Part shown: piece after piece, positions 12,960-25,800 of the stretch
Layout: each line of letters starts with the position of its first letter
How positions within the stretch are numbered: the stretch's first letter is position 1
From: Hydractinia symbiolongicarpus
Taxonomy: Eukaryota > Cnidaria > Hydrozoa > Anthoathecata > Hydractiniidae
NCBI RefSeq assembly: GCF_029227915.1
Contig: NC_079878.1
Coordinates: 5,642,001 to 5,706,000, forward strand
Direction: 5' to 3'
DNA length: 64,000 nt
The notes under the pieces: model-generated
What the model was told of the DNA's origin: nothing
Databases searched by the model: none
The model's input: only the letters and a program-made list of their open reading frames with translations
Translations under genes and position numbers: made by a program

Positions 12960-13275
12960 ACTCTTAACAGAACACAGAACGGTGTTCCTTATGCCCCTGG
13001 AGAGCGCAGCTAACACAAGTTCTAACACGGTCGGCGGTATGCTCAGCCGGGTCATGTATTGGACATCGTTGACTATCCTTACTATTTTTGCAGATACTAG
13101 CACCTCCACACTCCTTGCGTATGGAACTCCTTGTACTGTAGTAACAGATACCACCATCCTCGCAAATTTTGCAGGTAAATCTTTGATTTCCATGCACTCA
13201 AATACCTCCACAGTCCTTGCATCGGGATATTTTGCACCGTGAGGACACTTTGTACACTTGTTTGACGCTCTTTTA
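12960..13275 (-). pseudogene. Decayed Cys-rich zinc-binding repeat protein
   Basis: On the minus strand the frame reads repeated units of the type CKxCGG-x-IC-x-H: RCKDCGGI, then a stop, TCKICEDGGICYYST, RKECGGASICKN and RCPIHD. It ends with TCVSCALQGHKEH. At least one in-frame stop and several lost cysteines mark it as dead. Similar repeats occur in proteins of mobile elements and large DNA viruses, often linked to zinc-binding endonuclease-like domains. Function cannot be assigned. It lies near the polymerase-like fragment but on the opposite strand. Confidence 0.45.
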
Positions 13276-13815
13276 TTATCAAGACATTTGGTAAATTGCT
13301 TTGTCTGTTTCCTTCGATTCTGAAATTGTCTAGAGATAAAGAGTGCTTATAGCGCGTACATTACATTTGTGTGATCTTGGTTTCCATATTGTTTTGTGTC
13401 TGTCTTAGAGGTACACAGAAAATTCTCTGGACACTTGCACTTTCCATTTGAACCATATATAAGCGAGTATTAAACTAAGTCTTGCAGTAATCCTGTTATC
13501 CTCATGTTTTTCTGCCTTTCTTTGTATATGCGTTGACAAAGTAAGCCGCCCTGATTAACGATGATTTAGGTTTATCTTTGAATCAGGAAACTCTCTTGAC
13601 GTCTCTGTGTGAGTTGTCTATTTTGAACTTTTGGTGGAGATTCCCGACATAAAGGTCCATATTCGAGGGAACCATGTAAAAATAAGACCTTGTCTTGTAA
13701 GCGTGATTAACTTTGCATAATTCCCGTTAACATGTGGCCACCACTCCCCGTTGGTTAACGAAGCACATATACCACAAAGCTAGTACACACCGGTAGTATC
13801 TGCGTCGTGTACTCA

Positions 13816-14388
13816 CTACAGACTTAAGCAAATCCTGATGTTGAGAAAGAATTGCTTTACGTTAAATTCATCATCGTATGGCATGGGTACTTTCATTATT
13901 TCGAGTATACGACGCATGTGATAGTAGACATAGAACTGGAAGAAACTGTTGATGAGTGGCAATAATCCCATGATATGCTTGGAGAGATGACTCCAGAGCC
14001 CATTCTCCGCCATTCCGAACTTGTACCTCACCTTTGAGTTATACGAGTAAATGTTCATCCTCTCTTTTTGAAGAAACGTACGCAAGCAACAGATATAGGG
14101 AAACCTATACTTTTTGATGCCAGTTCCAGAGGATCGTGTTAAAGTTGATCATTATTCGACCGACATGGCTAAAGATTTATAGTAATATTGGGAGGTGACT
14201 GATCCGAGCAAAAGACCTATCCGTATCGAAATCATGAACATGTTGTAAAAGATCGAGGATCTAGTAGCACATGTAACCAAGGAGACCAATGAAAAAATTT
14301 TGCCTTTGTACTTGAAAACGGTATCCGTGTAATGGATCATAGTCATATCAAGTGCAAAAGATTTTTTAAAAATCTTGCACGTGTTCAA
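13816..14388 (-). other. Two open stretches of unknown origin
   Basis: Open frames of 78 codons (14388-14152) and 89 codons (14085-13816) lie in series on the minus strand. The second contains LLPLINSFFQFYVYYHMRRI followed by PMPYDDEFNVKQF, which looks like real protein rather than random translation. I do not recognise the family. Position beside the Cys-rich and polymerase-like pieces suggests they may be parts of one large decayed DNA element, but this is inference. Confidence 0.3.
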
Positions 14389-15870
14389 TTAGACATAGGG
14401 GACCATACCTATGGAAAAATATAAAAACAAAATTATTAACGACTGATCTTATAGACATTTGTAAATATTTTTAGATGCACACTCTCACCTTCATAGACCT
14501 TTGTAAATTCAACTAATCTTTTTATGGAATATATATAGTTAGAATATTGCTTTATTATATTAAGTATTATTTTAACTCTCTCTTTCTTTTTGCTTAACAA
14601 CGGGCTTATAGTGATAAGGCAATTTGTGCCTTCTTTTTGCTCCGGCCATTTTTGTATATATTACAAGATATTTTAACCTGTAACATTTATATAACGGCGA
14701 AATATACATATAACCTTAAAACCTTATTCATCAACTGACCACTGCGAAAACTTATTAACCTCCCAAAAACTGCTGGTGGAAAGCTGTTCGGTAATGTCGG
14801 AATCTTCATTTGCAGAAACGCACCAGCGCAGGACTCTTTCAGGATGCCAAACTAAGTCCTAGCTCCTCTCTTATTTGAACTTTCTGTGCTTTTTGATAGT
14901 TATACTTATCAGAATGTTTAGACCTACACTTCTTCACAATTTTTGGCTGGGACATATATGATTGCGCACTCAACAGCTTTGTTGCTCATGTCTCGAGTTT
15001 TATGATCTGGGTGCATACTCAGCGTAGCGAACATGCATCGAAACATTTTGCAAGCATCTAACCCATTTCTTTTTATCATACATTCTTGGACATCAAACTA
15101 TAAAACAACAGTCGTAATTTGAGTAGGGACTTTCCCTCTCTACTATGGCTCACATGACTTTTGCTAATGTCAGCAATTTTATTTGCTTAATGTATTCTAA
15201 TTCAGAGCTTTTTTGATAGGGTGGCTGCGGGGTGAGTCTGAAGATTTGACTAGCCTTTAGTGAACTGTACTGAAATTCACACTATGATCTGCTCCAGGGA
15301 CAATGACCAGGTCCTTCAACTATAATTGCTGTCCTCTATCATGCGTTGCGGTGTCTAACTAAAACATTTGACACAAAAGGGATGCTCAATCGGTTTCTCA
15401 TCTTGTTGACTTTCAAAACGCGTCTTGAATTTGTGCTATGCGAGTAGTTACAAAAAAGGGACAGTCATTTCTAACTTTTAATTTGTTAAAAATATCAGAA
15501 CTAAATTATTTAGGCGACATGCTAGCTAGCTAAGACCATTTCATAAGCGAGTGTATTTCTACAGGAAGGATTTCAAAATAGGTAGTCACGCTCATTACAG
15601 CTTTAACCTTTAGAAAGTGTATTTTGATGTATGACATATTTGAAGTACATACTGTGTTTCGTGTGCACTTTAGGTCCAGCTTCAAAATACCGATATATCA
15701 AATACAAAACAAGATAGCCAATCATTAGTCGTCTTTTGATGGCTGTAAGCTGCAGATTTCTATGCCCGTCATTACACGAGTTTAAGATAGTTTGCTTCTA
15801 TTTCAAACTGTTTGCAAATTAGGTTATTTGTTTAATGCCACCCTTTACGAAGTCTGCAATCATATATAAA

Positions 15871-16294
15871 AGCGTTTACATATTGCGTAACCAAGTAGGG
15901 GGGAGGGGGTCATCGAACTTGATTACGCTTGATTATGGGGGAGGGGTCAAGTGGTTTGATGACATAAGCAAATCAAAAAAATTAACAGCATATTTTATCA
16001 GAGTGTGAAAAATATCAAGAATCTAAAGCGTTTGTATTCGCCATATTCTATATCCTGCATGTAGAATATAAAAGTAAAATACAAAACTGTAAGTATTTAA
16101 AACTTTTGTAGGGTCTGATATAACCGAGAAAAGGAAGAAAAATAATTCTTTCCGGATTTTTTTTATAGGGGAGGGGCTTTAAGGAGATGATGATGTTACT
16201 TTGGGAGGGGGATCTACCAAATGATTACGACTGATTACATGGGGGAGGGGGGAGTAGAAAATAGCCAAAAATGATTACGTAATATGTGAACGTT
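15871..16294. mobile_element. G-rich non-autonomous element with terminal inverted repeats
   Basis: The left end GCGTTTACATATTGCGTAAC and the reverse complement of the right end (ACGTTCACATATTACGTAAT) match at most positions. Just inside each end lies a GGGGGAGGGG-type tract next to the word GATTAC, and similar G-tract/GATTAC pairs recur at 15920-15950 and 16190-16250. It has no coding capacity. Flanks are AT-rich and a target duplication (possibly TATA-like) is not certain. Confidence 0.6.
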
Positions 16295-16872
16295 CCCTAT
16301 TTACATTACCAAACATACCTTAATACCGAAATAGAGATGATTTAATATTCCTTGTTTAGAAACAACACACATGTTCATCATAGCTGGTCATATATTATCA
16401 TTGACACAAACAATGTTGAAATGACACGATCTGAAATTCGTACTAAAATATCAATTCTTTAAGAAAATGTCAATGCCCACAAAATTTTGGGTGAGACAAA
16501 TACCAATAGAAATACAAAAATCCCTTTTCTTAAAAACACGTAAAACACAAAGACACCATAAAAATTTCCTTATCATACGTTAATTTTAACGATTGGGGAA
16601 AATTGGAAAATATACACACAAATTGCCAAAATCATCAGCGAAAAAGCGTCAGAATTTCAGGTAGTTATCTATCTTTAACAAAGAGTATAATATATATATC
16701 TGTAAGTGTATTAACACACTGATAAAAACACAAAAGATTTAAAGCAAAAATAGTCACCAAACCAACCTCATCGAAATTAAATAATTCCCTTCATAAAATC
16801 CATATCCGCAAATAAAAAAAAAACAAATTTAAAACAGCAAAGCAACTGCAACAAGTCAGCATGCAGTTGGTT

Positions 16873-19800
16873 TTACTGAGCACTCCATGGTCCCCAAGGT
16901 TGTCCTTGTTGCTTGTTTCCATTCTTGCCACCTAATGAAGGGAAGTCAGCGGTATTTCCAACATCAGCTTCATATTCTGAAGGAGGGCGTTGTTGCGGTA
17001 CCTTCGCCTGCTGCTTCTGTTGTTGCTGCTGATTCCAAGGGGCATCCTTGACAACGAAACCAAACGGGTTGTCGTTTCGAGTGTCGTCGTTTCGACGATG
17101 TTGGACAGTGTACGATGCTAGCATGTTCTGTTCTTCTAATCTCTCCATCACTTCGTCCATCTATAACAGAAAAAATATTGTTGCAGAAAACTTATACTAA
17201 GTGTATATGTGCAATAATTTGGACAAGAGGTAGCAATTTTTTGGTCCTTGTATTAGGTTAGGTAAAACTATATCGTGATGCCACATATACTCCCTGTTGT
17301 GCGAAACATTGTTCATAACATTCTTTAAATACGAATCTAGTTTTGGAATGCTGACCAAAGAAGTTAAATGACAACAAATAAAATATTTAGAAACATACGT
17401 ATTCTTCTTCTAACATTTGCAAGTGTTCTTTGCATTGTTCGCAATTATCTTCGAGTCCAGTTATCAGTACTAAGTCCTTGTTAGGGTTATCACGAGGAAA
17501 ACGAATGTCCACACTGAAACTTTCCATCAATTTCCCTACGCTCTTTCCTCTTTGTCCAATAATTCGACCGTGGCAACGATTATCAATCTCCACTTCGATG
17601 GTCACTTGGTGTTCCTAAAAATGGTTACAAAGTTGATAAAACTCCTTCATTTTATGATATCAAATTTAAGTTTCACAGAACCAATGTACAGAGGACAAAA
17701 ACTTACAAACTTTTCGACCATCGCTTCAATTTCGTTTTTGGCAGCTTCGCAGTTCTTTTCCAAACCTGTCAACTTAATCTGGTCTGAACTCTCACCAGCT
17801 GTTTGCTCTCTGTTTGCTGAAGGCACATCAATTTTAACGTCAAATTTTTTGCGCAATTGCGTTATTACAGCACCACCACGACCTAAAGTGAGATAAGCAT
17901 TGAATCCTCAAGGACCTTAAATAGTAAAATCGTTTTCCAAATAAACAATAAGGTACGCAAATTGACAAGAAGCTATCGCTATAGAGAAAAGACAAGGACA
18001 TTCACGAAATAACTCACCAATAATATTCGAATGGTACTTGTGTGGTACAGTCACAAGCATTTCAAAGGATCCCTCCATAAGTTCATCAATAGCAATTTTT
18101 GCACTTGCTACACATTTCTCTGGACCTGTTATTACTATGACTTCTTCGGCTTTATCAGCTGGGGGAATAGCAATATGCACTTTGTGTTTTTCCATCAACT
18201 TTCGAATGTTTTCACCACCTTTACCAATTATCATTCGATGTAAACTGAAGGGTACGCTTATTTCTTCGGAGATGGGAACAAGAGCCTAAAAATATTACCA
18301 ATATGTATTAGGTTTCCTAACAGAGTGACAACGCAGGTGATATCATTTTCTCTTTATAAAGAAAGCTGTAGTAAATCGAAGATCAAAATGTATTGTCATA
18401 TATTTTTGCTTGTTTTCATCATGAATGTAAGTTTAATAACTTACAAGTAAAGCAGTCTTTGCCTCCTCAACATTATCTTTATTACCACTGATCGAAATAA
18501 CATCGTTGGAATTATCAGCATCTGTCTCAGCAGATGGTTCTGCTTGTTGCTTATCCTCTTTACGCTGACGATCAGGAAATTTAATATGCACATTCAATTT
18601 CGCACTTAATTCTTGAATATCTCTTCCTTTGTTACTCAGCAGCGAACCGTGGTGTTTTTGAGGTATAGCACATTTGACCTCGATAAAAGATTCCCACTCC
18701 GTTACCAACTCTGACATACGCTGTTTTGCACCTTCTACGCAATCTCGTGCCCCTAATAGAAAATAAAGAATTATGAATGAAATTAATGAATGTAAAATTA
18801 AAAATCAGCAGTAAAGAGGTGACCAGAAGGTTTTCGTGCAATACGTGAAACTGTGAATATATTATAAATACCAGTCACTGAAATCTTGCTTGATTTTTGA
18901 TCCTTGGGTAAACTGATCTTAACACCACCATATTCAGTGGAAATATCGTTCAAAATTTGTGCGCGTCGTGCAGCAAAATTTTTGTGATATTTTGGATCGA
19001 TATCAATTTCGTCTTCAACAATATTGTTCTAAAAGAAATACAGCAGCATATATAATTATATTATTGGAATGGTAACAAGATTACAATTCTTCGAAGAAGT
19101 TACACAACTCCTATTTTCACTATCACCAAAATGCATATTGCTCTTAGTTACCAAACACACGTCTTCAGTACGTTTCTCTATCTTGTGAGTTAAAACGACA
19201 TATAGGTAAAATCCCAGAGTTACTTAAACAGTTTTGGGGGTTAAAATGAAAATAATTTGATGTATTAAATCGCATACATAAAATTGAATGCACAATGGCA
19301 TAACATTAAACTCACCAAGTCCTTGATTTGATCCATAAGCTCTTTTTTAGCTGCTTCAACAGCCGTTTCTTTGCCAATAATGGTAATAATTTCTTGGTTT
19401 TCATCCTTAGCTGTTGGAAAGATAATTCGTGCACCAGTCTTTTCTCGTACTTGTCGAATTTTAATTCCACCACGTCCAATCAAGAATCTGTGATGCTCTG
19501 GTTTTGCAGTCACCTCAGCAGAAAAGTTGTTCTCAAGTCGTTCCTCTTCCAGTTTTTTTAATTGAGTCTAAATATAAGTTTAAAAATTAGTAAGATTGAG
19601 GAATGACTAATCTGTACTTAGCTGAGTACTAACATTTATTAACCAGTGTTCAGACTTCAGGAAGATATTCGCACATAGGAAGTAAAAGACAGATGTCAAG
19701 TGTTTTAGCCATACTCTCAGGTGTGCTACATTAACATATTTCTTATGCAATTTTGCAGTTTGTATGTGTTACCAACTAAACATTCGCGTGCAGGCATGAG

Positions 19801-22800
19801 CACACTGATATCACACACCTCTTAAAAACCCTGATTTTGAACAGAAAATATACAAAAAGTGAGTAAAAGATATTATACCACTGCTTTCTCAACATCTTCT
19901 TTTGTACCACGAACAGTTATGATATCACTCTTTGTACCCTCAGGAGGAAATCTGATGTAAACATCTCCACATTCAGCTGTTATACTTTGAATTAATTTTC
20001 CACCAGGACCAATTAAGGAAGTGTGAAACTTCTGTGGAATCTTAACCTCTGATTTTACAATGCTTGCCTAAAATGTCATTCAATAGTTTAATAATAGAAC
20101 TGAAATCATTTTCAAACTCTGACCTCCAATATATGCCATGTACCATGATTGCATTAACATGCACAAATAACTTACACAAGTATACTTTAAGTCATTTTAT
20201 ACAATTATTTACTAAAAAAACTAAACGATTTTTTTGAAGTATATATATAATAATTAAAAAAAAACAACAAAAAAACTGACACTTACAAAGCTATCCTGAA
20301 TTTTCAAAATCTTGTCACGAGCCAAATGTACTTTGTCCTTGTGGCCTGTTATAACTATAACATCACTTGAACTGTTCTCAGCAGGAATATCAATAGTTGT
20401 GCCGGTTTCTTCTTTAATGCCTTTAATAATGGCCCCATTTTTACCAATGATATTTCCATGAAACCGTTTGAAGATAGGCACTTCTAAACGGTAGCTGGAA
20501 GTGACTAATTCAGAGACAAGTTTCTTCAAATAGTTGTAGCACTTGTCAACATCTTCGCGAGGTCCTCGTAAAGTTACAACTTCACTTTTTGTATCAGCTT
20601 CTGGGAATGATATAAGCACTTCAGAGAACTTGTCACGAATCTCTCGTACTTTTCCCCCCTTTTGGCCAATAATATTCTTGTGATACTTTTGTTCAATTAT
20701 GATATCTCGTGATTTTTCATTATCCTTAAAAATAAAAATTAGAAAAATAGAGTAACCTAATAAATTAAAATAAAGATACATGTAAACGTTGTAAAGGTAT
20801 TACCATTTTCTGAGCCATGCTTAAAATCTCAAGTTTTGCAGCAGCTACACCCTCTGGACTTCCTTCAATTCGAATTACATTTGATTTCTCATTGTCTGGC
20901 GGTATGTTTATAGATGTTCCAGTTTCGTTTTTAATTCGTCCAATGTTAGATCCACTTTTTCCAATGATGTGGCGGTGCCATCGCTGGTCAACTTCAATAT
21001 CCGCATATGACATTGTGTTTTTCTAAACGATGCAGAATTGAATAATAAAACAGAACACAATAAAAACCTGCAAACAATCTTAATTTTTTTTTAAAAAATT
21101 ATATAGTATTGATGATTTGCTCTTAATTTTCTTGAAATTATTGTTTATACTGGTACTGATGTGCTTAAGAGTCCATCCAGTAACGCAGGAGGGAAGATCT
21201 CCACAACAGAAATAAGGCTATAACACTTTTTTCAGAGTAAAAAAAAAAAAAAGGCAAAGAAGTATTTTAATACATTCTTTTACAGAAAGGTTTACATCAA
21301 CAAAAAATTAGAATGTCCTAATAAATCTTACCAACTCTTTGAGTGATGACTCCAACAAACTTTCAGCTGCTGCCACCTCATTTGGTGACCCTGTTATAAG
21401 AATTTTGTCCTCATTCTCAATAAAATCGATATGAACTTTACTACCCAAATCATCTGTGATCTTCTTGATATTTTCACCCTTTCGGCCAATAATGAATCTG
21501 CGAAGCCACCTGGGAGCATGTAGCTCACTTGTGGCAACACTGTTGGCCTAAATAGAAAAATATATGAGAAATAAGATAATTGATTGTTAAATTATTTAAA
21601 CTTCACTAACAAAGGATATAAAAAAATGTGAGAATTAAAATGCACAGAATAAAAAGTGCTGAAGTTATCATTGCAAGTCAAATAAATGGCAATTCGCATT
21701 AATAATTTTCGCATTACAAATAAAAACGATTTGCTATAGTTTCATAATAGAATTGAAAGGTGAATTTGTTCAAATAATGCTAAAAAGGTATCCTGTCAAA
21801 ACCAAAATCAAACTGAAATAGTCCACCCTTTCCGAGCAATGTTGCTGATACACACTAATTATTTCAGCCCTATTCCAGGGCAGATACAATCAAAAATTTG
21901 TTCTGCACTGTTGTATCCTTACTCTTTTTTTAACCTTTAAGGTATATTTAAACATACATACCCTTTCATAAACCAAAGTCAAAGCATTTCCAAGTTTGTC
22001 TTGGTCACCTCTCAATGTGATTGTCGTCTCATCCGTGTCAGTTGGAGGCATTTCAACTGAAACCCCAGTGCGATTAAATATGTCTTGAATGCCTGTCCCT
22101 TTAGGCCCAACAACGTATCGATGTTGACTTTTCTTAACCTGTAATACATAAAAAACAGTTAGTGACTAGTAGACATACTTGGTTTAGGTTCAGTACAACA
22201 GACTAGTTCATACCTCTACAGACACTGTTTTACATCGTTTTTCTCTTTCCTTGTAAATGTCCATAATAATTTTCACAGCTTTGTGTACACCTTCTTTTTC
22301 CCCAGACACAGCAATTTCATCTGAGTCATATTTCACTGGAGGAATGTTGATACGAGCACCAGTTTCACTAGTTAACTCTTCCAGCTTTTCATGGCTTGGC
22401 CCAAAAATAAAAATATGATACATCCGAGGAACTTTCAGTCGTTCAAATGCACGATTAGACTAAATCAAAATGAAATCACTAAACTTTATCAACCAAGTTC
22501 TCAATTATATCTATATTTGTTATATAGTTCTAATAATTTAAATACAGAGTGAGATTAAAATAAATGTGAAAAAAAAGATTAAGCAAAATCAGGTCAACGT
22601 TTAATTTAAATTTACCTGTTCTTCAGAAATCAACATGATTTCGTGTCTTGCTCGACTAATTCCTTCTTTTGGTCCAGTAATGCTAATTCTGTCTGACTCT
22701 AGAGGGTTGGTATTATTCTTATCCGGTACAGAGATCTTAGTATTTGTCATCAGCTGCAGCTCGTGGAGGTTTTTACCACCCTTTCCAAGAATGAAACGGT

Positions 22801-25800
22801 GGTGTTCCTTTGGAATTTTAATTTCAATGTTGGCATGTACTTGCAGCTTAGAAATGACTTCGTGTTGGGCCTTTGCTGTATCTTCTCTTTTTCCAGTGAT
22901 CATAACTGTCAAACATTGATCTTTATTGATACTGACTTCAATGTTGGTCTTTGTTTTTTTCATAATATCACAAATGTTATCTCTTTGTCTATGAAAATCT
23001 TCAGATAGTGGTATAATGTTTTTGTACTTCCTTTCTTCATATGGAATCTTGAATACCTAGACATGAAAAAGCATTTTTCCAGACTGTTAGCTAAGAATCT
23101 CTCTTATTACTTTTTAATCAACAACCAATTTATTGAATAGCAAATTGCAATTAGTGACCTAAATTACAGAGTAGCAATAAGTAGGGATATGTTATAACTT
23201 CAATAGCCACCCCTATCGTTTTCAGTAAAGTAAATAACAGACCTGGAAAGGAACATAATGAAGACATCCCACATGCATTTAGTTTTTAGGGGTAAGATCA
23301 ATAAACTTTTGTTGTAATACAACCTATGGGCTGTCTTAACTTGAAAAACAGAAAGAAAAATGCATTTTTTGGAAACCATGGATAAGAAACAATTGTTAGT
23401 GTTGATCATTGTTTATTATTTGTTTTTTTATAGTGTAGCATTATAACTGGTGGGTGTAATAAATATATGTGTACATCGTTTCACTATCTATGGTTATTAT
23501 CAATTTTACATGGTAGCAAAGGGTAGTTGAAGAATTTAAAGATGAGTGGCTATAAAAACCCACCAGTGTTCAATAGCAAAGACAAACCATATGACAGATA
23601 TTGTGAAGAGTTACGTGCTTGGTGCATTGTTACAGATTTAGTTAAAAAGAAACGGGGAGTTGCAGTAGCATTGTCTTTTCCGGAAGATGATCCAAGTGGT
23701 GTTAGAGACAAAGTGTTTAATGAACTGAAACTGGAAAGTATTAATGCCGATAATGGTGTAGAGAAACTTATTGATTATTTGGATAAAATTTTTAAAAAAG
23801 ATGAGTTAAGTGAGGTATACGAACGTTATACCATATTTGATAGATACGTACGTGAAGCTAACCAGAAAGTTGAGACTTTTGTTTTGGAATTTGAAAAAAG
23901 GTATAACCGAATAATGCAAAAAGATATGAAATTGCCTTCCTCAGTCTTAGCATTTAAACTACTTGATGCTTCAAAACTCTCTCACAAGGAGAGACAACTG
24001 GTGTTAACAGGTGTTGATTACTCAAAGAAAGAACAGTTATTTGATCAAATGAAAACTGCTCTCAGAAAGTTCTATGGAGAACAAGCTATCCCATCTGAGA
24101 GTGATGTTTCTGGCATTGCGTTAGAACCCAGGGGAGCCTCAGCTTCAGAGATACTTTACAATCGTCCAAATAAATATCAACATAACCGTTTTAGCAGACT
24201 ACAGAGAATTTTTAGACATGGTGAAAATGAACATTTTCAATCTAGAAACACTGACACTAAAACAAACCCATTGGGTTTCAATGGTAAACTTACGAAATGC
24301 AAAATTTGTGAGTCTATTTTGCATTTTATGAGAGATTGTCCTCACAGACGGTCCATGAACTCTGGGGAGCATATCACATTATTTACTGGATCAAATGAAA
24401 GTGAGTTGTGTTTACTTACTAGTGAAGCAAGAAATTCAGCTGTTCTTGATTCAGGCTGCACAAATACGGTTGCAGGCAGGCATTGGATGGACTGTTACCT
24501 AGAAACGTTAGATGCTAAAGAATCTAATCTAGTCCAGCACTGTGATAGTTCAACAGTCTTTAAATTTGGTGGAGGAGAAACAAAGAAATCCAGAGGTAGT
24601 GTAACCTTCCCATGCGAGATTGCTGGAAAGAGCATTTTCATCAAAACGGATGTGATTGATAGTGAAATCCCATTATTATTGAGCAAAACTGCAATGAAGA
24701 ATGCCAAAATCAAATTAGACCTTGAAAATGATCAAGCTGAAATTTGGGGCAAAACAGTTGATAGTACCTCATCAGGACATTATTGCATTCCGCTTGACAA
24801 GGAAGAAATACCAATTTCTGATTTTATACCTTGCCTTTATACCTTGGAAGCTCCAGAACAGAGAAAAAGAAAACGCTTGTCAAACTACACAAGCAATTTG
24901 CCCACCCTTCACAAGCTAAATTGAAAGCCTTACTGAGTGATGCGAATGTTTGGGATGATGATTATCAGTCTATATTAGATGAAGTTTATGCCTCTTGTGA
25001 GATATGTCAAAGATTCCGTAAAACACCACCACGACCAGCAGTTTGTTTACCTTTGGCAAATCAATTTAATGAGACTGTAGCTATGGATTTAAAAAAGTGG
25101 AACAAGGACGTAAACATTCTATATTTGCTTGATCTCTTCAGCCAATTTACCACTGCAAGAATCATCAAAGATAAAAAACCATCCACTATCACAGATAATG
25201 TTATGCAAATGTGGATTGGTTCTGGATTTGGAGCCCCACAGAAGTTCTTGGCAGATAATGGTGGTGAATTTGCCAATGAAGATTATAGAAACATGTGTTG
25301 AAACTTAAACATTCAAGGCCTTAACACAGCTGCTGAAAGCCTGTGGCAAAATGGAATCTGTGAGAGAAACCATGCTGTTGTCGACAGATGTGTGGAAAAG
25401 ATACTGGCAGACAATCCAACAGTGTCTTTGGAAACGGCTCTAGTGTGGGCAATAAATGCAAAGAACTGCCTGCAAATGTAGAACGGATTTTCTTCCTATC
25501 AACTTGTATTTGGACAAAATCCTAATCTTCCCAACGTGATGACAGATTTGCCGCCAGTTCTTGAAGGTACAACAATGAACCAAGTGTTTGCAAAGCATAT
25601 CAACACTTTGCATGCTGCTAGAAGAGCATACATAGAAGCTGAGTCATCATCAAAAATCAGACGTGCCTTAAAACATAAAATTAAGGTAAATTGTACTCAA
25701 TTTGACTGAGGTTGTAAAGTCTTGTAAAGGTTGTAAAGACGAATCCAACAAATGGAAAGGACCTGGCCCTGTAATAGGTCAAGATGGAAAAATTGTCTTT

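Larger units (their letters stand above)
9797..16872. other. Intergenic region rich in mobile-element remains
   Basis: Lies between the 5' end of the CFAP107 homologue and the 3' end of vigilin. It has no intact host gene that I can support. Contents are listed separately: a truncated LINE, a small palindromic repeat, polymerase-like and Cys-rich pseudogene fragments, and a G-rich inverted-repeat element. The stretch 14400-15870 shows nothing recognisable. Confidence 0.6.

Noticed and set aside
12868-13242. 124-codon plus-strand open frame
   Set aside because: Overlaps the minus-strand CKxCGG repeat sequence, which has clear protein-like periodic motifs; the plus frame is its shadow.
15890-16260. 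GATTACG/G-tract repeats as a CRISPR-like or satellite array
   Set aside because: Spacing is irregular and units are few; matching inverted ends explain it better as a mobile element.
24495-24713. Minus-strand frames within the Copia element
   Set aside because: Opposite-strand shadows of the intact Gag-protease frame.
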